Under the pieces are notes generated by a model. It was not told the origin of the DNA. It ran no database searches and saw only the letters and a list, made by a program, of their open reading frames with translations. Both the position numbers and the translations under genes were made by a program. Shown piece after piece: positions 25,401 to 38,800 of a stretch of DNA of 64,000 bases. How positions within the stretch are numbered: the stretch's first letter is position 1; each line of letters starts with the position of its first letter. The DNA is from Neelides folsomi (lineage: Eukaryota > Arthropoda > Collembola > Neelipleona > Neelidae), in contig JAQGBZ010000126.1 in assembly GCA_034687125.1 (NCBI GenBank), positions 1 to 64,000 of the forward strand, written 5' to 3'.

Positions 25401-28400
25401 ATTCTTGAGATGATTTGATAAAAAAACAAAGGATTGACCAAGCAAAAAACGAGGAAGATTCAGAGAAGGAAAAGAGCCAAAGGGCCGGTATTTAAGCCAT
25501 TTTAATGATCCTTCCATCATGTGTATCATCTCTTATAGATATTATACAATTTTGATTTGATTTACGATAATGAGATTAAGGAGGGAGATCGAAGGCTTAT
25601 TAAAACCATTTCCTATGCTAATTTGCCTTTTATTTAATAAAGGATTCCTTCCACTTCCCTTTCAGCACGCTCTGCCTACCAAATGGATCTCAAACGCGCC
25701 TTGAACGGATCCTGAGCGTATGTTGTTCATGTATTAACAAACTGAGATGTTCATTTTTCATTTCTTTAACGATCTTGTAAGTTTCCTTACGGTCCTTCGA
25801 GATTTCTCGTTTCTCTGCATAAGCTCAGAAACGTGGAATTTTCCATCCCTTCCCCAACTCATCAACCCAATGAATAAAACAAAAAGGGATGAAAAATTAA
25901 AAGATCATCAACATCAATGGCAAACTTCCCTCTCTGCATCAAGAAACAAATAAAAAAATTAAAATACAAAAATGTTGAAAACGAAGAAAACAAAGAAAAA
26001 ATTGAAATGATAAATACAATATTGTATAATAAAATATTGTTGGAAATGAACTCTTTGGTATAAATTAAAAAGGGTGAATTAAGTGAAATTAACAATTGAG
26101 GAGAAAACGAAGTCAGAAGTTAAAAGAGATTTTGGTTTTAATGTTCCACATTTATGGGCACTTTGAGTTAAATAAAAGAGGAAGATGCGGCAGAAGGAAA
26201 ACTTGGACCGGAAAATATATTCAAAACAGAAGCAGATTCCTCCCTTTACACCTTTTAGATAATGAATACTTTTAAATTCCAAACCGATTGTTCATTCCGC
26301 GTCGGAATGTTTTAACAATGTTCATGATCATGTGAACAATGTGACGAAGGAATTAAACATTAGCTTTCAATCATTAAAATTCCAACATGCAAAATTACAT
26401 CATTTACTTGCTTAATATTGAAAAATTCAGGATTTTTAATTCTCAATGAAAAAGCGTTATCAGCTCTTGTTAATTCGATATAATTAATTCAAATTAATTT
26501 TAATCATGGCAAATTGACAATTTATGCAAATTCGAAGAAAGTGGGAGTTTTTGAAAAGAGGGCCTTTAGGTAAAGAGTGGATGTGATTTGTAAAGGGATC
26601 GTTACTTGGCTTATCCGCTTCGGCGATTTCGTCCGCCCCAATGGCCTTCGTTGGCCTTAGGAGGAGAAGGAGCAGAAGACGGCAAATCCGCGTCTTCCCA
26701 CTTCCTTCCATTCTTCAAATTATTCACCGATTTCTGCATTCAAGGAAGGGAACGGCCGTGGAAGTTTTGGTTCTTCCCGCGATCATCCCAAGAACCACAA
26801 ATTGTTCTGATTCTTCCCAATGATAAACTCGGTGCGATGTGAAGAGATTTTCATACAGGACGTGGCGGATCATTCAAAAAATTCATTATCGCACATTTTG
26901 CTCCCACGACGGCTGAAAGGGAAATAATTATAAATGTATACCAAAGGTTAAATATTTTTTATATAACATTTCCATATTTAATATATAAAGCATACTGTTC
27001 GAATAGCAGTTGTATATTTTATAATATTGCTCCATATTATTTAATACATTGTTAAATCAAATGGTTAATTTATTTAACAGTAAATAAATTACTCAAAACT
27101 TTAATATACCTCAATACTCCCACTCATTTAATTCACTTAAAAGTTGAGCTAAAACTCACGAAATCTTTTATTTCTTTAAGCTTCAATAAATCCATTTAAC
27201 AAAGAATAAACTTTTTTTCGCGTGACTTCAATCAAGTGTTTAAACTCTTTCACTTTTAGGTTTTTAACACTTTTTTAATAGAAGAACAATAATTTAGAAT
27301 TCCTTATATAACAAAGATTTTTATCTTGGGTTATTGTCTATGGTGTGTATAAATGGTCATATATGGCAAATAAGGTTTGCAACTTAGAATTTTGTATAGC
27401 TACGTAAAATTTTTGTAAGCAATGAGTTTTTTGGTAGTAAAAATTTCTCTCGTAAACCGAATTGATTAAAGTTGATTAAGAGGTCAATTGGGTTCCATAC
27501 AAGTAATAATGAAAAGTTGTCAAAAATGTTTTCTGATCTTCCGATTTGTAAAAAACATAAAAAACCTCACACTCCAAACATAACTTTTTATTACATTGAA
27601 TGCGTAAAAAGAAAAATGAAGTATGGAAGAAATACACACATGGGAATTTGAACTCACTTTGTGTATTTGGGAGTTTGGGAGAATTTTAAATTGAGTATTT
27701 GCACGGGTTCGCACTCCCACCACAAAATGGATAAGTTAAAGAAATGGGGAAAAGAACAAAATGCATAAACCCCAATTGGTGACCTTAAGAGGAAACAAGC
27801 AATAAAAATGGGAGTTGCTACACGGCCAATGGATCTTTTATGAACAATTGAGATTATCGTAATTCGAGGAATAAAATTGATAAAAATTCCTTCCGAGTAG
27901 TAAAGACATAAAAATACGTAAAAGCGTATTTGATCAACACATTGCGTTTTCCTGAACAAAGAAAAATTTCTTATTTTTCTTGAGCTCAAATAAAAACTCG
28001 GAGCATTTTTTGAATTTTATAACTTTTTTAGCTTTGGATATTTAATTTAAGATGAACGTCTGGCTTCATTTAACTCAATATTTCTTAAATGTAAATTTTG
28101 TAAATATCTGAAGTCTATAGGGATTTTTCAGCTTTAGGGAATTACTCAAATACAAGTCATATATTTAATAACGTAACTATATATGCGTATGTATTTAATA
28201 TATAAGAAAATTTTGTCTCTTTTTTACAACGCATTTCTCATTTGAATATTCAGTTTAATTTTTGCAATTGTGTCCGTGTTGGGTTTTGTTTCTTATTTCC
28301 ATTTATATTACATGCATATGTATCAGAAATCAGATTGTCCCTCCAGTCCTTCACCGGAAATGCCAAAAGAGGGAAATAAAAAGAAATGCAGAGGATTTTG

Positions 28401-28811
28401 ACTTTCTGCTGAGCTGAGGGTTTTTCCCCCGGATGAGGGCCGGGAGATTGGGGGAGATCCCTCAAGACTTCCTTAAAATTCAGGTTTTACTTCCACTACA
28501 AATAATATAAATATTCAAATCCGGGCTTTTGATCTTTAATTCCGCCATGTCCCTTTCCCCTTTGACTTCAGATCCCCCCAAATGTATTTATATGGAACAA
28601 CTCCCATTCATACGAATTTCACATTCCACACCACTTTTTCAAATACGTATTCTAATATGTATGATATACATAAAATACATTCCCAACACATTATAAGATA
28701 TTCCTTACATATTCTAATATATTCCACATAGTATTCCTAAAATATTCCATATACCATATATAATTCCACAGACGCATAGTACTACCATACCATACTACCA
28801 TATACTATGTA
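22412..28811. other. Non-coding DNA
   Basis: No gene recognised. Items seen: CCCGGG at 22915; an 8-bp perfect hairpin CATTGTAT / ATACAATG at 24902-24934; a 10-bp unit GTTTTGGAAT in two tandem copies at 25141-25160; overlapping small palindromes (TTCATGATCATG) near 26320. A GC-rich island at 26600-26850 is open on both strands, which argues for composition rather than coding. Confidence 0.45.
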
Positions 28812-28957
28812 CTCTCGTTAGAACGTTAGCTCTTCAGTTCCCGCTTTTAGAACATCATTTAGTTTAACATAAGTTTTAATTGTGATAGATATAATCAAAG
28901 GTAATGTAAATGATGTTCTAAAAAGCGGGAACTCAAGAGCTAACTTTCCAACGAGAG
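28812..28957. mobile_element. 146-bp MITE with TA on both sides, Tc1/mariner-like
   Basis: Ends CTCTCGTT (28812) and AACGAGAG (28957) are exact reverse complements. The arms (28812-28861 and 28907-28957) match at about 47 of 51 positions with one single-base indel. TA lies immediately outside each end (28810-28811 and 28958-28959), as expected for the TA target-site duplication of Tc1/mariner-type transposons. The 45-bp centre is AT-rich and non-coding. It is non-autonomous. The broken Tc1 transposase at 51.7 kb is a possible relative, but I found no matching ends there. Confidence 0.7.
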
Positions 28958-28959
28958 TA

Positions 28960-31376
28960 GGTATATTCATTATATTTTTTATATACCATATACCAATATA
29001 CCAATAAATAGTAAATACTTATTTTCTGCAATTTTTTGTTTTTACATCCAAGCTTTAAAGTTCAATATTGTATATGACTTGAGGGGAGAAATGTATCAAA
29101 ATATTCCTCATTATTTTGATATTTTCAAGTTCTACTTAACCGAGTTATTCAAATCTTCAACTTTTCATACCTACCTACCTACACAGGTTGCACCTACCAT
29201 TATCGGATTTATATTGTAAACTCAATTATCAAATCAATCATTAATCATTTTTGATTCTAACTCAAAGTTTAACTTTAAATTTGCCAATTTCCGATTGAAA
29301 ATTGTGGATTGAGCTAATTCCATGGGTATTTGAGGGCGTTGATTATTCAAGTTTGAACCACGAACTGTGTGCGTCTCGTAAAGTTGCCATTGAATTTGAA
29401 TGAGTTTCCCTGTTTGCGGGGAGTGGGATTAAGTAGACTTCCAAATGACTCACTTTGGTCAATCAAAATCTCCAATTGGTCTTTGAATTGCGTTGAGGGC
29501 GAAGGACGGGCGAGATTTGAATTTTCTATCCTTCCCAGATCTCCCATCAACCCCGATAAAAGACCGAAATGAACATTTCACTCCCGCGACGTCACTTCAA
29601 TGCGGAAAACCTCAACCACACACAAATGGAAACAAAACTCAAAATTGTTTACCTTTTTTAAAACGCCTTTGATCATTTTCATCATTTACCATTTATACCC
29701 AGAAAATCAAAATGATTCAAAACAACAGAATTTCATACTCATATTAAACTGGGTGAATATCACAAACAATAAGTGCATATTGTATATGGTATATTATGAA
29801 TTTTATGTTGTATAACATTTTACTCATGGAATTTAAATATCGAATATCGTGGAATTTGATAGTAATTTTCATCCCAAGGCATTTCCTTTGAGTTTTCTAC
29901 TGAATTTACAACTCTGGTGGAAATTTCCACTTTTACAATTTTCTAAAATTTCAAAGGAAACCTCAAAGTCAACATTTGGAGCTCCACAAAGGAACTGATT
30001 AAATAACGTTCCAATAAATAGTTAAAATGTGTGTTAATGGTCAAGCTGAAGAATTACAAATATGGGAATTTTCCCTCACACTCACAAATAGTTGAATATG
30101 AAAGGAGTTTTATAATAATAATGGTTTGGATATGGGGGGAAATATGGTCGGGCCGAAACAGGCCATTATTCTCATTTGTAAATTGAGTTGGCATAAATAC
30201 ACACATCAACTCACTTATTGATTCCTCAAGTTATTGAAGTTATGAGGGTAAATAATTTAAATTTCGAACCATTGTATACGATCCACCCACAAAGGAGAAG
30301 CTCGAAAGGCCGGAAATCTACTTTGTTTGTATTAAAGGCCCAATTTGAGATTTGTGGGGTCGGGAAAGATTTGAAATATTTAAAACCAACACAGAGAACA
30401 AAATGTCTGTGAGCGAGCCGACGTATTTGACAAAGGCACAAACAAAGGGATTATTTAACGTTTATTTGCTCCACAATTGTTCCCTGTAATTTTTGGATCT
30501 TTGGGCCTTTCATAATAATAAATAACACACCACACACATTAAATATGGCATTATGACCTCAAACCTTCCAAATAGGGGGAAACCCATTGACTAGAATCCG
30601 CCATTTAAAATTAAAATTATTTATGAAGCTTTTTCATCTACCTAATTGCATAGTATATGACATATCTAATAATACAAATATCTTGCTTGATATCATCTTC
30701 TTGATTCTGGAACGGTTTTATTAAATTATGTAATTGTGAACTGAGGTTAATACATATTTGAATTATCTAGGAGTATTGGGAGTATTCATCTACGATTTTA
30801 TTGTTATTTTTTATTTTATATTTATATTTTATAAATTAGTTTGAATTTGGCATTTACAAGGAAAAATTGCTTCTTATTTACAGACTCATTAATACATATC
30901 TGTAGTTGATTTTGTGTACATATTTAATGTATTTTCAGAATTTAAATTTAACTTACCAAGTGGGTAGTGTGGGGTTAAAGATTATAATGAGATTTCTCAG
31001 TTGAATTATTAACTTTTTAAAATTTGTTTATATCTAATTAATGCCGATTTCTTGAATCACTTTCACTAATAATTTCCAAACACTTTAAACTGTTTACCGT
31101 TGTTAATTGGGTAATTTCACTTAAATGAACAATTCACTGGTTGAGTCATTTTGAGTCCAAGTTGTTCGAATTGAGTTCAGAGTCTTTAAACAATTCACAA
31201 TTGTTATTCTCAATTGGCAATTAGATTTGCATTGAGAATAAACTCAATAAACGGATTTGATATGAAATTGAACTGAGGAATTGGGATATTCGAAAATTGA
31301 GATTGAGAATATAAGTAATTTAAATTATTTTTAATTGACTTTTACTTTTTTATTTATGTGAAGAAACTTTGAATTT
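28960..31376. other. Non-coding DNA
   Basis: No gene recognised. A short TACC tetranucleotide run lies at about 29168-29182. A 38-nt hairpin with a perfect 11-bp stem (TTATTCTCAAT / ATTGAGAATAA) lies at 31204-31241. The frames open at 29347-29572 overlap on both strands. Confidence 0.45.
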
Positions 31377-31422
31377 AAATGTAAGGAAATGTTGATAATA
31401 AATGTAAGGAAATGTTGATAAG
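31377..31422. repeat. Tandem duplication of a 23-bp unit
   Basis: The unit AAATGTAAGGAAATGTTGATAA plus one base (23 bp) occurs twice head to tail, 31377-31399 and 31400-31422, differing only at the last base. A simple local duplication. Confidence 0.7.
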
Positions 31423-34400
31423 AATTTGGGTTGATCAGAAAAGCGGTGAAATTCCCAAGAGGAGAAAACTTCACTTGAGGATTTGTTTGGAATTGTGAGC
31501 TGAACGTCGAACCACACAGAAAACATTCACATCCTTCGAGATCCAAATAATGTTAAAGTTCTTTGGGATGAAACCAGTTTTCTTTTCCCCAATGAGACTC
31601 AGTTTATAAAATCATAAAATGTTATAGAGAGATTCCACACGCCGTCCATCGTCTCTTTTTTCTCAGGCCTCAATTTCTTCTTTTGACCTCGGATACGTAT
31701 TTGGCTTCTTCTGAAAGAAAAAATGACAAGGACGATGGAATTAAAAACCCAATTTAAAAAAATAAATTTTTTCGCATTTTTAATTGGCGATTTTAAGTCG
31801 AGAATTAAATTAAATTATCATTTAAATATAATTTTTTGTGAGATTACCATTAGTATTACAGTTTCTTTATAGTAATAACCTTGTTTGTTATTTAAATATT
31901 GATTTATTTAAATTGTAATTTATTATTTAAACTCAATTCGCTTAAATTTAAGTTAAGTTAAATTGGACCATTAAAATTTGGAAGGCGATTTGAATGTTGT
32001 TTTCAATTTGCATAAACTCTACTTTTCCTTCCCACTTAGGCATAATGATGATGTTTATTTTTATAAGGAATTTGAGGTCCTAAGCTTGTGGTTTACAATT
32101 CCACTTGGAATGATTTAACAACTCGACACGGGCGAATCATTCAATAATTCAAACTCTTAAATTCTTCATTCTCCTCTCCCAGAATGGAAATGAGAAATGA
32201 AGAATGGGAATGTGAAGAAAATCTTTTTCATCATCAACTTAAATAACAAAAGAGGTGAAAACTCGAGAGGAATAAAACAATATAAATACATGAATTCTTA
32301 TATTGTATGGTATATGAAACTTCTTCATTTCATACACACTTTCTTATAAATGTTATATAATATTGTCTCTATATATTTTCGCTACATTTCCACTACATTT
32401 CTTCTAACCTTACCTAATCTAATGGTAAGTACCACATATAATATATTTTTCATATATTTCCTTATACTTCCATAAATTTTTACTTTATTTTTCCTATATT
32501 TCCTTATTATATTTTTAGTACATTTCTCCTATATTACACGTCTTGTGGATGTTTCTGAGAAAGTTGGTCTCGGATCTGAAGAGTGGAAGGAGATAAGAAA
32601 AGCGTATTTCTTTAACATCTAATAAATCCTGAAAGAGCACAAAGGACGACGCCTTTTCTTAGCTCCTCAAACATCACGCTCATCCCAACTAAATAAAATC
32701 CCTTAACTCAAAAACTCAAAACAACGTCCCACTCCAAGTGAGCCTTCTAAACATAACCCGAAAAATTCTATCAAAATATTAATCCAATTATCTAATTTTT
32801 AAATTATTATACTTACAATTAATTAAAAAAAATTGTCCAATTAAAGTTAGTAGCTTTTTTACTGTGAACTAATAAAATAAAATAATTTGAACTAGCTTGA
32901 ATTTGTAATAAATAAAGTAAAATATAAATATGATATAATATATGTATAGTTAATAAAATAAATGTAAATATGTAATTTAATAAAATTTAATATCGAGGCT
33001 ATTTAATCTTATATCTATTAAATAGTAATAGTAATTAAAACTTCTTACTTTTAATTGAGTATTGATAAGGGCGGTGAGTGCTGAGGGTTCGTTCCAACTT
33101 GCCGTTCAGTTGGGAACTGCAAGGGGAATTCTCCTTCTGTCAAGTTTTGTTCCCAGTGTGGATTTCCACTCGTGCGTTCCTCTGCTGCTTCTCTTCGCTT
33201 CTTCGTTCCTTCAATGTTGTGAATTGAACCGCTGGCCACCCGCGCCGCTCTTCGTCCCACTCTAAAACATCAACACTTTGGCTACTTCTCAACTTCTGGC
33301 CCTTCAAATGCCTTGGATCAAATAAAAGGAAACTTTTTCATACACTCATTAACCTGCATAATCCACATTTTATTTATTCCTTTAATTGCATCGTAAAACA
33401 ACTTCCAAACTTCCCTTGCACTTTATATTGATTTTCTCACTTTTTTATCCTTTGTCCTTCTCGATATAAAATATAAACCTGTATGGTTCAATGTAATAAA
33501 TATACTGGACTCATTTATTATATAATTATGTATTACAGTGTATAGTATGAACAAAAGACTTCATTCTCACATTACAGATCTACAGGATGGGTGTCTAAAA
33601 TGCGGTTGATTGTCATTCATATTGGTATATTGTTACAATGTAATTTACAGTAGGTACTCTATAGTATTGTATTTATACAGTATGAGTTACTTTTACATTT
33701 TTTGTATTTTTTGTATGAAAGCTCTTCGCCCTGTTTTTTACCTTTGTTAATGGGAGTTAAGTAATGGGCGCAGTCAGAATGGCTGTGAATTAATTAATTC
33801 AATCCACGCCCGAGATTTAAGACGTTCGAAGGTGTCCTGGTCCCCCAAGCACATACAAGTATACACATTAACTTAAATGATCTCTTTACAGAACTTGGAT
33901 GACTTCTTACAACCTTAAGCACCAAACATACAAAGGTCGTTTTAATATTACCAAACTGTTCTGTTTGTTAAACCCCCAAAACTACATTCGTACATCGAGA
34001 CATTACATTCGTACGTAAGATTACATTACTAGAATACGTATTCATATCTATGAGATTTTAGGATATCAAAATTTTGTATGTAGATATATGAAAATTTGTA
34101 AGGGATATATTTGGAATTGTGGGGATTTAAAAGGAAATTGGTTGGATATTTGATATAAGAAATTAAGAGGTTAAAGTTAGGATATTTGGATGTTTAAATT
34201 GAATTTGATCTCATTGTCCTTCCAAATGCTTTGAGAATGACAAACAGGGAACAATAGGAATGCCAAGAATTGGGTTATTCCTTTTATTAATCCACATTCG
34301 GAGTTTTCGGAGTCAAATCGGAGTGGGAAGTCTGAGGAGGAAAAGTCCATTAGCTAAATTTTGAATTCTTAATGGCCCTTGTAGACATTCCCTTTCTTGT

Positions 34401-35756
34401 ATACTCAAGGACCAAAAGATTTTATCTCCTTTGGCCACAACATATGAACTTAACATTAATCTACCTGGACCTAGAAGATATACAGGATATAACATAAGGT
34501 GTATGTATACATATACATATTTTGTATTGTATGTTTATACCTCAATGGACCTGACTCAAATTTCACCTGGGCTTAGGTTGGATGTGAATAATTTGGAAAA
34601 GGACAAAAAGAGCGGCCCTTTTTAAAATTCCGGTTTTCCTCAATCACAATAAAGTCATTTTAAATGAAGCCGTTATGTAATTGGCCAATAAACCAAGTGT
34701 GTTATCAACATGGAATTATCACAATCTTTTAAATTGTACCATTCGAACCAGCGAGGTTGGAAATTATTATAATTTACATTCTCATTGTTTTCATCCACAA
34801 TTTCTCACAAAACTTGACAAATTACAATTCAAGCCATAAAGTTCCTATAAAGTAAATTATAAAATATCTTGTAATAAATAGTCTAACATCAATTCGAATA
34901 ATTTGTATTTACAAAAACAATGTTGCATATTAAGTATATTGTATTGTAGATAGCCATAATTATACCATAGTATAGTATGCATACCTATATGTAATATTAT
35001 ATTTAAAAGCTAACTATAAATTCAACCTATGAAAGATATACCTATAACTAAATCTATTAAAAATTCACTAATAAGTAACTGTAAGCTCTATAAAATTTAA
35101 CTCATCAACTTTGTTATTTTTATCAATGTTAGCAAAAAATATTTGGCATTTAATTATTATATTGTTTCAATACCACGAGTGGTTCAGTTAATGTTTAAAT
35201 CAACAAAGAGAGAATTTTCATTGTGTGTATTTATCAATTAGGAAAATTATGGCTTGTGTTATAAAGTATTTCAGATATCTAGCTGATAATGGTGTAATAA
35301 TTTAATAATGAAGAATATTTAAGCGAAGATATGAATTACACGCGTGTAAAATTGAAATATGTGTTCGAATGATCTCCTGTGGGATAAATATTTAATGTGT
35401 AGATGATTTAAGGATGATTTGGCTTTAATTCAACGAGATGTACCCGGAAGGTTCGCATAATTGATTAGCCCATGTTGGGTTTGTTAGGAAAAGGAGGATC
35501 CTTCACTTCATTATCATTTTTTATGTTTCTCATATTCTCAAATTAAAGACCCTTTTATCATACTAATAAACTAATAACATAAAATTTATATTAGTTATAT
35601 AACACTATTCATAAATACAAGTACTTTTATATATTTTAATATACATACTACTCTATCCTATACCATATATTTTACTTATTATGTATGGTACTGTAAGCAA
35701 CATTTCTATGCCAAGCCACTTGTTATTGCTATAAGAAGTTGTATCGTGTTAATAAA
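31423..35756. other. Non-coding DNA with a GC-rich island at 33050-33270
   Basis: No gene recognised. The island at 33050-33270 is GC- and pyrimidine-rich on the plus strand, open on both strands, and carries a donor-like GGTGAGTG at 33073 and an initiator-like TTCAGTT near 33105. It could be a promoter or leader exon, but nothing links it to a coding region. The rest is AT-rich. Confidence 0.4.
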
Positions 35757-35804
35757 ACGAGGAGCCTTTAGCCGGAGCCTCGGACCGCTCCAAGGCTCCT
35801 TCGT
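35757..35804. repeat. GC-rich 48-nt nested hairpin
   Basis: An outer stem pairs ACGAGGAGCCTT (from 35757) with AAGGCTCCTTCGT (to 35804) with one bulged base. Inside it, GGAGC pairs with GCTCC around an 8-nt loop. The total is unusually GC-rich for the region. It could form a stable RNA or cruciform structure. No RNA family recognised. Confidence 0.45.
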
Positions 35805-38800
35805 CTGGCACATTAAGGAAGGGAGCATGGAGGGAATTAGTGGAGGGATCAAAGGGAACCAATTATTTGACATGAATTATTATATATGAGGGGACTTGAC
35901 AGCATCAAGAGACACACCACACGTAATCTCCGCCTTTTTTAGCCTCAGACCCCAAGACGGAGGGAGTTTCAAACTCCACGTCAAAATGATTGATCACTTC
36001 CCACAAATTCATTCCAAACCCCAAAGAACCAACCAAAAGGTCCTCATAATTACTAAAGACTTACCCGAGATGGATTTGCACACAACTTTCATTTGCAGTC
36101 ACACAACGTTCACGCCAATTTTAGTCAAAAATATAAAAGATATACCTTTTTATATTAAGTATTGATACAATATAAATAATGTCTATAATTCATAATATTA
36201 GGTATAATAAAAGCAAGTATACATTGTAGTGATGTGTTTTTTATATGAACATGTACGATATGCACCAATGTACTAGATACCAATATAACAAGTTGTTTTT
36301 AAGTTGACGCGGAAAATTTGAAAAGTTTAAAACATTTGGTTCCAAAGAGCTCGACATCTTTTTCTATGAAAATTCTATGAAATCTTATAAAGGTAATTTG
36401 GGGTCGTTGAATATACTTAGGCTTACGGCTTACTTATAGCTTTTTCTAGGCTTTGGTCTTTTGATCCTTTGGTTTTGTATTATAAAAACTTTGTATGGAA
36501 AAGTGAAGTGTTTGAATAGGGAAGTTGAACTTGTGTTTTTCCTCCAAGTGTGAATTGGATCTTTTGAAATTTTAAAGGGTCGAGGGGGCGTTTGGTTGTG
36601 AGACTTGTTCAGTCGTCAAGGGGGCTTTTGATTTCCTATCCAAAAAGGGCTCGGAAAGGAGCGATTCAATAAAGTACATTAAGAGGAAGTTGAGTCGACA
36701 GGATGAGGATGGAGATTGGGGAAGATCGTCTTCAAATAGACTTTTTGTGTTAAAATATGTAATAAATTTGATTCCTCCGAATTCCGTTTAGTGGTCCTTT
36801 ACCCGGTTAGTTGAGGCGTGGACGGGAACGGCCGGCCCAAAGGGGCATTTTCCTTCCACGACTCCTCCAGGCAATTCCATTTGATTTATCAAACTCTCCA
36901 CTAGATATTTGAGGAATAAAAATGAGATAGAGTGGGGGATAACAAACCCCGGGTTTTTCATCCTCCAATGGGCAGAATAAACTTCAACGCCTTCTTAAAC
37001 GCCTCTTATTGCTCTCATCTTCATCTTATTTCGTCATCTTTCTTCCTGCCCACATTCCGAATGTCCAAAGAACTCCGAGGAAAACTAAAAGGATTTTCCT
37101 GTCAACTCCCCCTCAACATTATCAAATATTCGGGAAATTATTAAATCATTTTCAACAACTTTCTCGTGCTTGTCCGGATCGGGTTTTTCGGTTTTTGATG
37201 TGACAATTTTATTTAGCATGCCATGAAATGGATTGCTTCCTTACAATTTCTATTGTACTTACAAGTATATTATGTAGTTACATAGAGCCACTTAGGAAAA
37301 AGTCATAAAAAATATAAAATTAGAAGAAACACGGGACATTTTGACTTTAATTGAGCCGTTTTTCTCAATATTGTCAAGATCGGAAATTTAGGTCAATATT
37401 TCAATTAATTTAATTTATACCTTTTCATTTAATTACTAAAATTAAAAAAGGCCATATTAAAACTTGAAGTAAGTATGTGTATAAGCATGGTATATTTAAA
37501 ATAACTTGTTTCTTTTGTTCAGTTTTGTTCATTCTTCTTCTTATACAATTATGTTTTTCTTTAGTTTTTGAAATAATGAATTTCGATGAGAAAATAATAA
37601 AATAAGGTGTAATTGAAGGTAATCGATTTTCACCGGCGAGTCTGAAACCTAACGACTGAATTTCATGACCGAAAACTCATAACTTCCTAATGCCCAAACT
37701 TCCAAACTAAATATTTTGTGTGGAAAATGAGAAGAGAAATAAATTTGTGCATGCATGGGGGAAGAATGGAAGTGTTGTAAATGCTAATACAAGAATTATT
37801 ACATGCAAAAATGAGAGTTTGAATGTTTGGAATAAAAGAAATTCCGGAAACGCATTGAGTCCTATCATTATTTCTCATACTTTTAATAACAGTATTTCCA
37901 TATGAAATTAGTGGGAAATGGGAAAGTTGGGCTTGGGATTTTGGTAAAAATATCCTTAATGATTTGGAGGATTAATTTAGACGAATTTTTCATTATAAGT
38001 ATTTCAATAAATCACACCATAAAACGGGAAATTGTTCAACATTAACATTACATATCATACATGTATAACTTTACAATTAGATATACCCATAAGATATATT
38101 TCATAAACATAATTTTTTATGTACGCTAACAATAAGTATTGTAATATGCCATAATATATGGCCAGCATTGTATAGTAAGTAAAATAATATAGATATATGT
38201 TTCTGCATATGAAGTTATAAAGAAAGAATTTTTATGATGATGTTTGTATGATTATAGCCAAAGTTGTTTTTATATTTGGCTAAATGTTATATTGTATCAG
38301 TGGAACCCACAAAACCAATTGGCAAAAATGGAATTTCGAGCTTTCTCCAGTTGAGTGTTTTGCAGTTTTGGGAAGAATTCGATTGTATCACGCGAAAAAA
38401 CTTATGTTTTGGGAGCTCAAAGTATCAGTCGATTCAAAAAGGGTGAAAACATTTCCAAGTCTCAGAATTCATCAACTATGCTTATCTAACTGGAACAAGG
38501 AAAGTTCAAAGAATCTCGAATAGAACCAGAAATAAATAATGGCTTAAGAACATTTTGATCATTTTATTCGACTTCAGTATAAATACTGAAATTAACAAAT
38601 TAAATTAGTAAATTAATTAAGATAGAAATGTAGTTCTCGTGTGCTTTAAAATTTAAATTGTCCTCAACTTGTTCCTGATGCCCTTAAAATGAACTTTCAA
38701 AAATCAAAAATCAAGTAAACGAACATGCATACATATTATGTATAATTTATTTATTAATTACTAAACGGATTTATTAAAATCTTACATAAATTTTTTTTCA

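Noticed and set aside
33051-33265. Overlapping frames on both strands in a GC-rich island
   Set aside because: Both strands are open because of composition; no start context, domain or polyadenylation signal.
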